A DNA stretch of 64,000 bases from an uncultured Gammaproteobacteria bacterium (GCA_913060495.1 CAJXRP010000001.1:62001-126000), one strand, 5' to 3'; positions 16,063 to 25,837 are shown, counted from the first letter of the stretch. Notes: generated by a model from the sequence alone, not told the origin. Made by a program: numbers and translations.

Positions 16063-17487
16063 ATGCGAATTCTCAGTGAAGCAAGCCTCAAGTTGTCATC
16101 CATCGGCTTTGTAGTTGTCTTATTCCTCGCGGCGAGCGCTAGCAGCTACGCTCAAGGAGTGCTGCCAAATTTTGCCGACCTTGTTGAAAATAATGCACCG
16201 TCAATTGTTGAGATTTCCACTACCCGAAGTGTCTCCGGCCAAAGCGCCATAGGCGATGATGAAATTGAAGAGTTATTGCGACGATTGAACCCGGGGCAGG
16301 AGCCAGATCTCAATATTGAAGGCTTACCTGAGCAGCGCCAACGCGGCGCGGTAGGTTCTGGCTTTGTTATTTCCTCTGACGGTTACATCATGACAAACAA
16401 TCATGTCGTTGCGGATGCCGATGAAATACAGGTTAGTCTCAACGATCGAAGAGTCTATGATGCCAAAGTCATAGGACTCGATGAGCCTTCTGATCTTGCC
16501 TTGTTGAAGATAGACGCGACAGATTTGCCCTACGTTGATTTCGGTGATTCCGACAGCCTTCGAGTGGGGGATTGGGTATTGGCGATTGGTTCGCCATTCG
16601 GCCTGGAGTTTTCGGCAGCCGCCGGCATTGTGAGCGCAAAAGGGCGTTCTATGCCTGGCAGATCGACTTACAACTACATGTCCTTCATTCAGACGGATGT
16701 TGCTATCAATCAGGGTAATTCGGGCGGTCCTTTGTTTAATTTGGCGGGCGATGTCATTGGTATCAATTCGCAGATCCTGAGTAGCACTGGCGGCTCAAAC
16801 GGTATTTCTTTTTCCATTCCCAGCAATGTGGCGATGAATGTCATGGAGCAATTGCGTGACACCGGCGCAGTCGAGCGCGGCTTATTGGGCGTGCGTATGC
16901 GTGAGGTGGACTATGCGCTTGCCGAAATTTTCAATATGGATAGACCGCGGGGCGCATTCGTCGATGATGTGCAGTTCGAGAGTCCAGCAGAAGAGGGAGG
17001 CGTCTTGATTGAGGATATTATTCTCGAATTCAACGGTCACAACATTCAGCATTTTACCGATCTGCCTTTCTACGTTGGCCAATATCGACCGGGTACAGCG
17101 GCGAAGATGGTTGTGTATCGTGAAGGCGAGCTCAAAAACCTCACCGTTGTTTTGGGTAGTTCGCCGACTAATAGCGTGGCTGTCGCCGAGCCGGTGGTTG
17201 TGCGCGAACGCGGCAATCCCCTGGGCTTTCGTGTCAGCGAGCTTAGCGATGATATGCGCAGGGTAACTGGATTGAGCGGTGTGCAAATTGCAGAATTGAA
17301 TGAGGGCCCTGGCCGTGAGGCAGGCTTGCTGGTTGGAGATGTTATCGTTTCACTCAATCGGCAGGAGATCGACTCGGCCGATAAATTTGCGCTTGTCGCG
17401 AGTGATTTGCCTGAATCTGGCTTCGTTCCCGTTCGCATAGTACGCGAGGGTCAGGGCACCACTATGGCGCTGGAACTTGCCCCTTAG
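16063..17487 (+). CDS. mucD: Periplasmic Do-like serine protease (MucD/DegP type)
   Basis: A 474-residue HtrA protease with a signal peptide (cut near SASSYAQG, residue 31). The catalytic triad is visible: His114 in TNNHVV, Asp144 in PSDLALLK and Ser220 in GNSGGPLFN. Two PDZ domains follow (about 260-360 and 380-470). It degrades or refolds damaged envelope proteins. Two PDZ domains and position in the rpoE operon fit MucD of Pseudomonas, which lies at the end of algU-mucABCD. Here it follows rseA by 154 bp, so mucB and mucC equivalents are missing. The alternative label DegP/DegQ describes the same activity. Confidence 0.93.
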   Translation: MRILSEASLKLSSIGFVVVLFLAASASSYAQGVLPNFADLVENNAPSIVEISTTRSVSGQSAIGDDEIEELLRRLNPGQEPDLNIEGLPEQRQRGAVGSGFVISSDGYIMTNNHVVADADEIQVSLNDRRVYDAKVIGLDEPSDLALLKIDATDLPYVDFGDSDSLRVGDWVLAIGSPFGLEFSAAAGIVSAKGRSMPGRSTYNYMSFIQTDVAINQGNSGGPLFNLAGDVIGINSQILSSTGGSNGISFSIPSNVAMNVMEQLRDTGAVERGLLGVRMREVDYALAEIFNMDRPRGAFVDDVQFESPAEEGGVLIEDIILEFNGHNIQHFTDLPFYVGQYRPGTAAKMVVYREGELKNLTVVLGSSPTNSVAVAEPVVVRERGNPLGFRVSELSDDMRRVTGLSGVQIAELNEGPGREAGLLVGDVIVSLNRQEIDSADKFALVASDLPESGFVPVRIVREGQGTTMALELAP

Positions 17488-17643
17488 GCTGTGGCGTTTC
17501 TAAGGCCTGTTAGCCCACAGCTTACAGGCCTGATTCTACGCGGCTTAACTCACTAATTCTCCTGACACTCGCTTTGATTTGCTGTAGACTTGCCCGCTTG
17601 ATTTCACCCTGTCTAATTCCTCCAACTGTGACCCATTTGCTTC

Positions 17644-19443
17644 GTGACTGACTTAAGCCACATTCGAAACTTTTCGATTATCGCCCATATCGACCACGGT
17701 AAGTCTACGCTTGCCGATCGCTTCATTCAGACCTGTGGTGGTTTGAGCGACCGCGAAATGGATGTGCAAATTCTCGATACCCTTGATATTGAGCGCGAAC
17801 GCGGTATCACTATCAAGGCCCAGAGCGTGACTCTGTATTACGATGCGCTGGATGGTAAACGCTATCAGTTAAACTTTATCGACACCCCCGGCCACGTTGA
17901 TTTCACCTACGAAGTTTCACGCTCACTTGCCGCCTGCGAGGGCGCACTGCTGGTCGTGGATGCTGGGCAGGGTGTAGAAGCCCAGTCTGTTGCGACGTGC
18001 TATACCGCAATAGAGCAGGGCCTCGAAGTAATTCCCGTACTCAACAAGATGGATCTGCCGCAAGCAGAGCCGGATCGTGTGCGCGTGGAGATAGAAGAGA
18101 TAATCGGCATCGATGCCTCGGAAGCTGTCTGCGCGAGTGCAAAGTCCGGTCTCGGCATCAACGAAATCCTCGAACAGATCATCCTCAAAATTCCACCGCC
18201 GGTGGGAGATAGAGACGCCGATCTGCAGGCGTTAATCATCGACTCTTGGTTCGATAATTACCTAGGTGTAGTGTCCCTAGTGCGCGTCATGGCAGGCACC
18301 CTTAACAAGGGCGACAAGATTATTGCAAAGTCCTTGGGCAAGTCTCATGTGGTAGACAGTGTAGGCGTGTTTACCCCGAAGCGCACCGAGACAGGCAGTT
18401 TGGCGGCGGGCGAAGTTGGATTCATCGTTGCCGGTATTAAGGAAATTCTAGGGGCGCCGGTAGGCGACACAATTACTCTCGCGAGTAGTCCCGATGTGGC
18501 TGCGCTCGATGGCTTTCGAAAAATACAGCCGCAGGTCTATGCCGGACTCTTCCCGGTATCTTCCGATGATTTCGAAAACTTTCGTGACGCCTTATCGAAG
18601 CTAACATTGAATGATGCATCTCTGCACTTTGAACCCGAAAATTCTGATGCCCTAGGCTTCGGTTTTCGCTGCGGTTTTTTGGGTATGCTGCACATGGAAA
18701 TTATTCAGGAGCGGCTAGAGCGTGAGTACGACCTTTCGCTGATTACTACGGCGCCCACGGTTGTCTATGAAGTGTTGTTAGAGAATGGCGAGCAGCTCAA
18801 GGTAGATAGCCCTTCGCGTCTGCCTGCAGTAACGTCCATCGCAGAGATGCGCGAGCCTATAGTGAAGGCGAATATTCTCGTTCCACAGGAGCATTTAGGC
18901 AATGTGATAACACTCTGCGTAGAGAGACGGGGTGTGCAGAAAGACATGCAGTTTATCGGCAAGCAAGTCTCACTAACCTATGAATTGCCGATGAGCGAAG
19001 TGGTGTTAGATTTCTTCGACAAGCTAAAGTCGACGAGCCGCGGCTACGCCTCTCTCGACTATCAATTTGAGCGTTTTGAGCCAGCAAATTTAGTGCGTTT
19101 AGATATTCTAATAAACGGCGATAGAGTAGATGCGCTCGCAATTATTGTGCACCGTGATCATGCGCAATCGAAGGCTAGATCCTTAGTGGAGAAGATGAAG
19201 GAATTAATTCCGCGCCAGATGTACGATGTGGCTATTCAAGCTGCTATAGGCGGACAAATCGTCTCTCGACAGACGGTAAAAGCGCTGCGCAAGAACGTTA
19301 CGGCGAAGTGCTACGGTGGTGACATTTCCCGTAAGAAGAAACTGTTAGAAAAACAGAAAGCGGGTAAGAAAAGAATGAAGCAGGTAGGTAACGTTGAAGT
19401 GCCGCAGGAAGCATTTTTGGCGGTGCTAAAAGTTGATAGCTAG
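17644..19443 (+). CDS. lepA: Elongation factor 4 (LepA)
   Basis: A 599-residue translational GTPase, same length as E. coli LepA, that acts on the ribosome in initiation or back-translocation; its exact role is debated. G-domain motifs are [13 protein letters not shown] (G1), RGITIK (G2), DTPGHVDF (G3) and NKMD (G4). The LepA-specific C-terminal domain holds [30 protein letters not shown]. The start is a GTG at 17644. It follows mucD by 156 bp and is followed by lepB after 29 bp, the standard lepA-lepB pairing. Confidence 0.97.
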   Translation: MTDLSHIRNFSIIAHIDHGKSTLADRFIQTCGGLSDREMDVQILDTLDIERERGITIKAQSVTLYYDALDGKRYQLNFIDTPGHVDFTYEVSRSLAACEGALLVVDAGQGVEAQSVATCYTAIEQGLEVIPVLNKMDLPQAEPDRVRVEIEEIIGIDASEAVCASAKSGLGINEILEQIILKIPPPVGDRDADLQALIIDSWFDNYLGVVSLVRVMAGTLNKGDKIIAKSLGKSHVVDSVGVFTPKRTETGSLAAGEVGFIVAGIKEILGAPVGDTITLASSPDVAALDGFRKIQPQVYAGLFPVSSDDFENFRDALSKLTLNDASLHFEPENSDALGFGFRCGFLGMLHMEIIQERLEREYDLSLITTAPTVVYEVLLENGEQLKVDSPSRLPAVTSIAEMREPIVKANILVPQEHLGNVITLCVERRGVQKDMQFIGKQVSLTYELPMSEVVLDFFDKLKSTSRGYASLDYQFERFEPANLVRLDILINGDRVDALAIIVHRDHAQSKARSLVEKMKELIPRQMYDVAIQAAIGGQIVSRQTVKALRKNVTAKCYGGDISRKKKLLEKQKAGKKRMKQVGNVEVPQEAFLAVLKVDS

Positions 19444-19472
19444 TTCTAAAATAAACGATAGATAAGAACGAA

Positions 19473-20312
19473 ATGGATATAGATTTTTCACTAGTATTGG
19501 TTTGCCTCGTTGGGGCCTGCGGAGCGCTGTGGCTGCTCGATAGTCTATGGATCAAGAAGTATCGCCTGCAAGCCATCGCGGATTATGAAGCGACTCAAGC
19601 GAAGGGAAAGAGCGAAGAGAAAGTAGCGCAGGACATCGCTGGCTTGTCGCAAGAGCCAATGATTATAGAGTACGCGAAGTCCTTTTTTCCCGTACTGCTG
19701 ATCGTCTTAATGCTGCGTTCATTTCTAGTAGAGCCCTTTCAAATACCAACTGGCTCGATGATCCCAACACTAGAGGTTGGAGATTTCATTCTCGTCAATA
19801 AATACGCCTATGGTGTTCGATTGCCGGTAATCGGGACTAAAATTATTGATGTTGCGGATCCAGAGCGCGGGGATGTCATGGTTTTCATTCCGCCCCACGT
19901 AGATAGCTATTATATTAAGCGAGTTATCGGCTTGCCGGGCGATACAATACGTTATGAGGACAAGCGATTGTTCGTCAACGGTGAGCTGGTCAGTGCAGAG
20001 TTTGTCGAAGATATAACAATAGAGACGAATCTCGGCGACTTAGCCGGCACCCTGTATACAGAGACTATTAACGGTGTCGAGCACGCTACTCAGCATATAA
20101 CAGCTGTGAACAGACAGCGTTCGCGTACCACCTGGGTAATCCCGAACGGGCATTATTTCATGATGGGCGACAACCGAGACAATAGCGCCGATAGCCGAGA
20201 ATGGGGCACGGTGCCAGAGAAAGACATAGTGGGCAGGGCGATAGCGGTTTGGATGCACAAGGAGCCGGGGCTAAATTTGCCAACCTTTGCCAGAAATCAG
20301 GGAATCAAATAG
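19473..20312 (+). CDS. lepB: Signal peptidase I
   Basis: A 279-residue inner-membrane protease that removes signal peptides from Sec and Tat substrates. N-terminal membrane segments lie at about residues 5-24 and 70-84. The catalytic serine is Ser95 in IPTGSMIPTL and the general base is Lys149 in YYIKRVIGLPGD. The family boxes GDVMVF and GDNRDNSADSREWG are present. It sits in the classic lepA-lepB-(DUF4845)-rnc-era order, probably one transcript. Somewhat shorter than the E. coli enzyme (324), like the Pseudomonas protein. Confidence 0.97.
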   Translation: MDIDFSLVLVCLVGACGALWLLDSLWIKKYRLQAIADYEATQAKGKSEEKVAQDIAGLSQEPMIIEYAKSFFPVLLIVLMLRSFLVEPFQIPTGSMIPTLEVGDFILVNKYAYGVRLPVIGTKIIDVADPERGDVMVFIPPHVDSYYIKRVIGLPGDTIRYEDKRLFVNGELVSAEFVEDITIETNLGDLAGTLYTETINGVEHATQHITAVNRQRSRTTWVIPNGHYFMMGDNRDNSADSREWGTVPEKDIVGRAIAVWMHKEPGLNLPTFARNQGIK

Positions 20313-20460
20313 TATTGTTGTGACAGTTGTGACAGTTGTAACGGAATTGACGGCTTCTACTCCGTAAGCTTGGCTGTCTGGCAATTTACCACCACACTAT
20401 TAGTCTTTCAGCAGTAGTTAACTTAACAGCAATCAGCACAACTTTCCCACGGGTGAGGCG

Positions 20461-20838
20461 ATGAGACAGATAAAATCAAAAAGCTTAAGAGAGCAAGCGG
20501 GCGTTTCCAAGTTTGGCATGCTTATGATGTTCATTTTGATCGTGGCATTTCTAACCTTTGGCTTGAAAGTAGTTCCTTTGTATGTCGATCATAATCTGAT
20601 CGCAGGGGTTTGTGAGGAGCTAATCGAAAGCGGTGAAGCGGCGAATATGAGCACTACTGATGTTCGTCAACGTGTCTCAAATACTTTACGCATCAATAAC
20701 GTAACCGATTTTGATTTGTCTTCCATTACGGTTCGCAAAGAAAATAACCAAGCCATCATTACTATCGACTACGAACGCCGTGTTGAACTGGTAGCGAATC
20801 TTGATGTTGTGGCAAAATTCAACACCGTTCTGCAATAG
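20461..20838 (+). CDS. DUF4845 domain protein
   Basis: A 125-residue small membrane protein with one N-terminal helix (about residues 17-39, KFGMLMMFILIVAFLTFGLKVVPLYVDH). The rest looks like an exported alpha/beta domain with the pattern VRQRVSNTLRINNVTDFDLSSI. Genes of the DUF4845 family lie between lepB and rnc in Pseudomonas and relatives, which supports the call. The function is unknown; the position suggests a link to secretion or envelope. The stop codon is directly followed by the rnc ATG, so the two are translationally coupled. A 148-bp gap after lepB holds a short tandem repeat (TTGTGACAG twice). Confidence 0.82.
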   Translation: MRQIKSKSLREQAGVSKFGMLMMFILIVAFLTFGLKVVPLYVDHNLIAGVCEELIESGEAANMSTTDVRQRVSNTLRINNVTDFDLSSITVRKENNQAIITIDYERRVELVANLDVVAKFNTVLQ

Positions 20839-21528
20839 ATGGTCAATAAACTAGAAACCCTCCAGCAGTCTTTAGCCTACGAATTCTCCAATCCGGAGTT
20901 GGCGCAGCGAGCGTTAACTCACCGCAGTGCAAATGCAGCACACAATGAACGGCTTGAATTCCTAGGGGACTCTCTTTTGGGGTTCATTGTTGCGGAAACC
21001 TTGTTCACATTGAATCCGCAGGCCAGCGAGGGGGAACTCAGTAGAATGCGTTCAGCCCTAGTCAATAAGAATGCGCTAGCTGCAGCGGCAAGAAGTCTTG
21101 GAATAGGCGCCTATCTGCAGCTTGGAACTGGCGAGGCAAATAGCGGCGGTAGCGACCGAGACTCTATTCTCGCAGATACAGTAGAAGCCCTAATAGCTGC
21201 CATCTACCTCGATGGCGGAATAGAGCCTTGCACTACATTCGTAAAAAAAATCAGTGAGAGTAAACTGGCTGTTGATGCAGCTGCGACTGAGAAGAAAGAT
21301 GCAAAGACTCGCCTGCAGGAGTTTCTGCAAGCGCAGGGAAAGAGTTTGCCTAAATACCAAGTAGTGGAAATTAGTGGTGCAGCCCATGAACAGGTGTTTC
21401 ATATTAAATGCAGGCTGGATTCGCTAGGCACAGAAGCAGCGGGCTCAGGTTCCAGTAAACGCGAGGCTGAGCAAGCAGCCGCAAAGAAAATATTAGGCGC
21501 GATAGAGGCGACAACAAACCAGGTATGA
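20839..21528 (+). CDS. rnc: Ribonuclease III
   Basis: A 229-residue double-strand RNA endonuclease that processes rRNA precursors and many mRNAs. The catalytic signature ERLEFLGDSLLGFIVAETLF is at about residues 35-54. The second acidic pair lies in DSILADTVEALIAAIYLDGG. The C-terminal double-strand RNA-binding domain begins near DAKTRLQEFLQAQGKSLPKY and ends with SKREAEQAAAKKILGAI. It begins right after the DUF4845 stop and overlaps era by 4 bases (ATGA), so rnc-era are tightly coupled as in most bacteria. Confidence 0.97.
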   Translation: MVNKLETLQQSLAYEFSNPELAQRALTHRSANAAHNERLEFLGDSLLGFIVAETLFTLNPQASEGELSRMRSALVNKNALAAAARSLGIGAYLQLGTGEANSGGSDRDSILADTVEALIAAIYLDGGIEPCTTFVKKISESKLAVDAAATEKKDAKTRLQEFLQAQGKSLPKYQVVEISGAAHEQVFHIKCRLDSLGTEAAGSGSSKREAEQAAAKKILGAIEATTNQV

Positions 21529-22442
21529 ATAAACCCACCGAGCAAATCACACCCCCCAGTCGCTGTGGCTATATCGCCATTGTGGGTCGTCCTAATGTGG
21601 GCAAATCGACTCTGCTGAATCATCTATTACATCAAAAGATTAGTATTACTTCGCGCAAGCCACAGACTACCCGTCATAGAATCATGGGAATCAACAGTGA
21701 CGAGCACCACCAGTGTTTGTTTGTCGATACGCCAGGATTGAATGCTCAATTCAACAAGGCGTTGAACAAGGTTATGAATGACACCGTGCTCAACGTGATT
21801 AAAGACGTGGATGTGGTGTTATTCGTCGTGGAACGGTTCATCTGGAATGAAGCGGATCAGTATGTATTGGATGCGCTCACCTATGCGAAAGTGCCTGTGC
21901 TTTTAGTCATCAATAAAATTGACCTGGTGCAGGACAAGGAAGAGTTGTTACCGCACATTGCAAAATTAGCGCAGAAACGCGAGTTTGCCGAAATTGTTCC
22001 AGTCTCTGCTTTAGGCGGTCACAATCTCGACACCATCGATCAGTTGGTTAAGGGCCTGTTGCCGGAAGCACCATTTCTCTTTCCCGAAGATCAGGTAACC
22101 GATAGAAGTTCTAAATTTCTCGCTGCCGAATTGATACGTGAAAAAGTGACTAGGCAGTTGGGCGATGAATTGCCCTATGAAGTCACTGTGGAGATCGAGA
22201 AATTCGAGACTGTTAAGTCTGTATTACATATTCACGGCCTAATCTTAGTAGACAAGAAGGGGCAGAAGCGCATAGTGATTGGCAAAGATGGCGATCGCTT
22301 AAAACAGATTGGTAGCTCGGCTCGGGAAGACATGGAAACGGCATTTGAGAGTAAGGTTATGCTGAACCTTTGGGTAAAAGTAAAATCCGGCTGGGCTGAC
22401 GACGAAAGAGCCTTGCAGAGTCTGGGTTATGTAGACAGGTAG
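21525..22442 (+). CDS. era: GTPase Era
   Basis: A 305-residue GTPase that binds 16S rRNA near its 3' end and assists 30S subunit maturation. Motifs: GRPNVGKSTLLNHLL (G1), TTRHRIMG (G2), DTPGLN (G3) and NKIDLV (G4). The C-terminal KH domain contains VIGKDGDRLKQIGSSAREDME. Length agrees with E. coli Era (301). It overlaps rnc by 4 bases. Downstream, before recO, lies a 9-bp inverted repeat with a long loop that could end or fold the transcript. Confidence 0.97.
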   Translation: MNKPTEQITPPSRCGYIAIVGRPNVGKSTLLNHLLHQKISITSRKPQTTRHRIMGINSDEHHQCLFVDTPGLNAQFNKALNKVMNDTVLNVIKDVDVVLFVVERFIWNEADQYVLDALTYAKVPVLLVINKIDLVQDKEELLPHIAKLAQKREFAEIVPVSALGGHNLDTIDQLVKGLLPEAPFLFPEDQVTDRSSKFLAAELIREKVTRQLGDELPYEVTVEIEKFETVKSVLHIHGLILVDKKGQKRIVIGKDGDRLKQIGSSAREDMETAFESKVMLNLWVKVKSGWADDERALQSLGYVDR

Positions 22443-22451
22443 TTGCCAGGG

Positions 22452-22516
22452 GTGTGCGCCATTGCCCGTTAAGGACAGTGTGAGTGCGCTTCAGTTCAGT
22501 TTTTTTTGGCGCACAC
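22452..22516. repeat. Long-range inverted repeat between era and recO
   Basis: GTGTGCGCC (22452-22460) pairs perfectly with GGCGCACAC (22508-22516) across a 47-base loop that contains a run of eight T. It is not a simple terminator because the T-run precedes the second arm. It may be an RNA structure or remnant. Confidence 0.4.
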
Positions 22517-22587
22517 AATGCTGCAAGTTCATGAATGGTTTTTCAGCATCGATTAAATAGCAGCTAGATAGAGCGGTCGAGACGATC

Positions 22588-23298
22588 ATGGATTCGAGAG
22601 TTGCACTACAGCCGGCTTACGTATTGCATAGCCAGCCTTTTCAGAATACTAGCCTGTTAGTAGATTTCTTCACCATGGACTATGGCCGCGTCCGCGCAGT
22701 TGCTAAGGGTGCGCGCAGCGCTAAGTCAAAATACCGTTCCCTTCTTCAGCTTTTTCAGCCGCTATTAGTTTCGCTCTCCGGTCGTGGTGAGTTGAAAACA
22801 TTAACCGGTTTGGAGAGTAGTCTGGGTGCGATGAGACTAGAAGGGCAGCGTCTGTTTAGCGGGATGTATACCAACGAGCTATTGACGCGATTGTTAATGA
22901 ATCACGTTGAGCACAAACAACTCTATCTCGCCTATCAGGATACCCTTGCAGCCTTGCAAGGAGATGCAGACATCCAATTGCTGCTGCGTCAGTTCGAATT
23001 GTGTCTCTTGAGCGAGTTAGGCTATGGCATCAATCTGGATTCGGATTGTCACTCTCAGGAACCGATCGAAGTTGATCGAAGTTATCGATTCACGCCGGAT
23101 GTTGGCTTCCAGGTTTTAACGGATGAAAGCCAACACAACAGCAATAAGGTCTACCTAGGAGCGCATATCGTCTCCCTGCGCGAGCATGACCTTGCGGATG
23201 CTGAGGTGGTCAAAACCGCCAAGCGGCTCCTGAGAACGGCATTGGCTGCGCATCTAGGCGGCAAGCCTCTTCATAGCCGCAGCCTATTTGCGAAGTAA
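22588..23298 (+). CDS. recO: DNA repair protein RecO
   Basis: A 236-residue recombination mediator that with RecR helps load RecA on single-strand DNA covered by SSB. The N-terminal OB-fold segment QPAYVLHSQPFQNTSLLVDFFTMDYGRVRAVAKGARSAKS is characteristic. The helical middle has LFSGMYTNELLTRLL and ELCLLSELGYGINLD. The zinc cysteines found in some homologues are missing, as in E. coli. It follows era, the normal order. pdxJ, which usually follows recO, is absent here and cysM comes next. Confidence 0.95.
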   Translation: MDSRVALQPAYVLHSQPFQNTSLLVDFFTMDYGRVRAVAKGARSAKSKYRSLLQLFQPLLVSLSGRGELKTLTGLESSLGAMRLEGQRLFSGMYTNELLTRLLMNHVEHKQLYLAYQDTLAALQGDADIQLLLRQFELCLLSELGYGINLDSDCHSQEPIEVDRSYRFTPDVGFQVLTDESQHNSNKVYLGAHIVSLREHDLADAEVVKTAKRLLRTALAAHLGGKPLHSRSLFAK

Positions 23299-23410
23299 TT
23301 GAAGCAAAGCCTCAGCTGAACCGAGTTTTCCTTAGCTCCTGAGATCACGCGCCAGCTTTCGTCTGCGGCGCTTTCCGTGTAGAATTTTGCGCTTTCCAAC
23401 TCCTACTAAT

Positions 23411-23430
23411 CCTAGTTCATTTGAGCTAGG
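23411..23430. repeat. Inverted repeat just upstream of cysM
   Basis: CCTAGTTCA-TT-TGAGCTAGG. The arms pair in full in RNA if one U-G pair is allowed. It ends 17 bases before the cysM ATG and could be an operator or an RNA hairpin near the ribosome site. Confidence 0.4.
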
Positions 23431-23447
23431 CGCCGGCCACTATTCTT

Positions 23448-24335
23448 ATGTCCTATCAAAGCATTCAGGCACAAATTGGCAACACGCCTTTGGTGAAGCT
23501 GCAGCGTTTGCCAGGTGATACTAGCAACACAATCCTGGCAAAACTGGAGGGTAATAATCCAGCCGGTTCGGTGAAGGATAGGCCGGCGCTTAGCATGATT
23601 CAGCAGGCTGAACTTCGCGGTGAAATTCAGCCCGGCGATGTGCTCATAGAAGCCACCAGTGGCAACACAGGCATTGCGCTAGCCATGGTCGCGGCGGTGA
23701 TGGGCTATCGGATGATTCTAATCATGCCGGACAATATGAGCGATGAGCGTAAGGCTTCGATGACGGCCTACGGAGCAGAGCTGATTAGTGTAAGTGAGGA
23801 AGAGGGCATGGAAGGTGCTCGTGATTTAGCCGCACGCATGCATTCGGCCGGCAAAGGCAAAGTGCTAGATCAATTTGCTAATCAAGATAATCCAAACGCG
23901 CATTACGTGCATACTGGCCCAGAAATCTGGCGCGATACCAAGGGTGAGGTAACGCATTTTGTTAGTTCCATGGGGACTACAGGCACAATAATGGGCGTAT
24001 CACGCTATTTGAAAGAACAGAATTCAGAAATAGAAATTATCGGTCTGCAGCCGAAGGATGGATCTCGCATTCCGGGCATTCGGCGTTGGCCCGAAGAGTA
24101 TCTTCCTTCCATATTCGATCGTAGTCGCGTCGACAGTGTGGTGGATGTTGAGCAGAGTGATGCAGAGCACATGATGAAAGAGCTAGCGAAGCAAGAAGGC
24201 ATTTTTTGTGGAGTTTCTTCCGGCGGCTCTATCTATGCCGCACTGCAGTTATCAGCGCAGGTGAGTAACGCCACCATAGTCGCGATAATCTGTGACCGTG
24301 GTGATCGTTATCTTTCCACTGGCGTATTTCAATAA
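23448..24335 (+). CDS. cysM: Cysteine synthase B
   Basis: A 295-residue PLP enzyme that makes cysteine from O-acetylserine and sulfide, or thiosulfate in the CysM type. The PLP lysine is in NPAGSVKDRPA (near residue 41). The substrate loop is EATSGNTGIALA and the phosphate-binding glycines are in SSMGTTGTIMGVSRYL. The shorter length and the KDRPA motif fit CysM rather than CysK. It is followed by rlmD and mazG, a block known from Pseudomonas (cysM-rlmD-relA-mazG). An inverted repeat lies just upstream. Confidence 0.94.
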   Translation: MSYQSIQAQIGNTPLVKLQRLPGDTSNTILAKLEGNNPAGSVKDRPALSMIQQAELRGEIQPGDVLIEATSGNTGIALAMVAAVMGYRMILIMPDNMSDERKASMTAYGAELISVSEEEGMEGARDLAARMHSAGKGKVLDQFANQDNPNAHYVHTGPEIWRDTKGEVTHFVSSMGTTGTIMGVSRYLKEQNSEIEIIGLQPKDGSRIPGIRRWPEEYLPSIFDRSRVDSVVDVEQSDAEHMMKELAKQEGIFCGVSSGGSIYAALQLSAQVSNATIVAIICDRGDRYLSTGVFQ

Positions 24336-24427
24336 TCGCGCCTGACTAACCCTTAATCTAAGCACGTGAGCCGCTCTCATTATTGGTGCGCGCTACATCA
24401 CCTACCGAGTTAACAACGAATTCAACT

Positions 24428-25837
24428 ATGAGCAGACGCAGACACCGACGTGGCAAACTTCCAACCGAGCCCATTACCCTCGAGATAAAATCCCTAAGTC
24501 ATGAGGGGCGTGGCATTGCACATCCCGAGGGCAAAGTAGCCTTTGTAGATGGTGCGCTAGCGGGAGAGCAGGTGTCCGCCACCTACGTTAGGCGCCGTGG
24601 TCGATTTGATGAGCTAAAAACCATCGAGGTGCACAAGGCATCGGAGCACAGAGTAATTCCTCCCTGCGAATTTGCAGGCCTATGCGGGGGTTGTTCATTG
24701 CAGCATATGGATAGCGATGCGCAGATCGAGTTCAAGCAATCTGTGCTGCTCGAGCAGATGCAGCATGCAACCGGCAAAGAAATGGCTGCTATCGAGCTGC
24801 TGCCAAAGCTGCAGGATACTACGCAGTTTTATCGACGCAAGGCGCGGCTCGCGGTTCGTGTCGTTACTAAGAAGGGCGGTGCGCTAGTAGGGTTTAGAGA
24901 AAAATACAGTAGCTTCATTGCGGATATGGATAACTGCAAGGTGCTGGTAGAAGAAGTAGCTGTCTTGATTCGTCCGCTGCGCAGCCTGATTACCGGTTTG
25001 CAGGGCAATCTAAACATTCCGCAGATAGAAGTAGCGGTCGGTGAAGAGCTGCAAAACGATGCAGATGCTGCTGAAGCTTCGTCAGCAGAGGCGCGACTTC
25101 AAGTCGCGTTGGTTTTTCGTCATCTGCAACCGCTGTCTGAATCCGATACACAAAGTTTAGTTCAGTTTTCCCAGGAGCACGGTATCCAGCTCTACCTGCA
25201 GCCTGGGGGGAATGACACTGTCCACAAGGTATTCCCCGCGGACGCAGTAGAGCGCTTGCAATACTATCTTCCCGAGTTTGATTTGCAGCTAAATTTTCAC
25301 CCCATGGACTTCACTCAAATTAATGCAGGCATCAATCGAAAGATTGTTAGCCAGGCATTGTCGCTACTCGAATTGAGCGAAGAAGATACAGTATTGGATC
25401 TGTTCTGCGGCCTCGGTAACTTTACGCTGGCTAGTGCGCGCCGAGCTAAAAAAGTTGTGGGTGTAGAAGGAAGTCAGGAGATGGTGCTGCGCGGCTCAGA
25501 GAACGCATCTCTTAATGGTTTAGAGAATGTCGAATTTCATGCTGCCGATTTGTTTCAGCCCATAGCAGAAAAAGAGTGGGCCGCGCAGAAATTCAGTAAA
25601 ATAATCTTAGATCCGCCAAGATCTGGAGCTATCGAGATAATTCCGGAAATTGCAAAACTTGGAGCCAAGATTATCGTCTATGTTTCCTGTAATCCTGCAA
25701 CGCTAGCAAGAGATACCGCTGAATTGATTAGTGCGGGTTATCGATTACGAGCGACTGGGGTAATGGATATGTTTCCCCATACGACGCATGTAGAATCGAT
25801 GGCCGTATTCGATGCGGGGAAACGCTCGAAAAAATAA
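24428..25837 (+). CDS. rlmD: 23S rRNA (uracil-1939-C5)-methyltransferase
   Basis: A methyltransferase of 469 residues from the chosen start, adding a methyl group to U1939 of 23S rRNA. Order of parts: basic N-terminus and TRAM domain (EPITLEIKSLSHEGRGIAH), iron-sulfur cysteines in CEFAGLCGGCSLQH, SAM-binding VLDLFCGLGNFTLA and the catalytic cysteine in YVSCNPATLARD. The track begins at a TTG 45 bases upstream. I chose the first ATG (24428), followed by the basic MSRRRHRRGK, but neither site has a clear ribosome-binding sequence. In Pseudomonas relA follows; here mazG follows after only 43 bp. Confidence 0.93.
   Translation: MSRRRHRRGKLPTEPITLEIKSLSHEGRGIAHPEGKVAFVDGALAGEQVSATYVRRRGRFDELKTIEVHKASEHRVIPPCEFAGLCGGCSLQHMDSDAQIEFKQSVLLEQMQHATGKEMAAIELLPKLQDTTQFYRRKARLAVRVVTKKGGALVGFREKYSSFIADMDNCKVLVEEVAVLIRPLRSLITGLQGNLNIPQIEVAVGEELQNDADAAEASSAEARLQVALVFRHLQPLSESDTQSLVQFSQEHGIQLYLQPGGNDTVHKVFPADAVERLQYYLPEFDLQLNFHPMDFTQINAGINRKIVSQALSLLELSEEDTVLDLFCGLGNFTLASARRAKKVVGVEGSQEMVLRGSENASLNGLENVEFHAADLFQPIAEKEWAAQKFSKIILDPPRSGAIEIIPEIAKLGAKIIVYVSCNPATLARDTAELISAGYRLRATGVMDMFPHTTHVESMAVFDAGKRSKK

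Noticed and set aside
17488-17531. Competing stems after mucD (AGGCCTGT/ACAGGCCT and GCTGTGG/CCACAGC) as a riboswitch or attenuator for lepA
   Set aside because: No T-run follows and no known ligand motif is visible; kept only as a note.
20322-20342. Short tandem repeat (TTGTGACAG twice) before the DUF4845 gene
   Set aside because: Only two copies and no link to a start or structure; likely chance.
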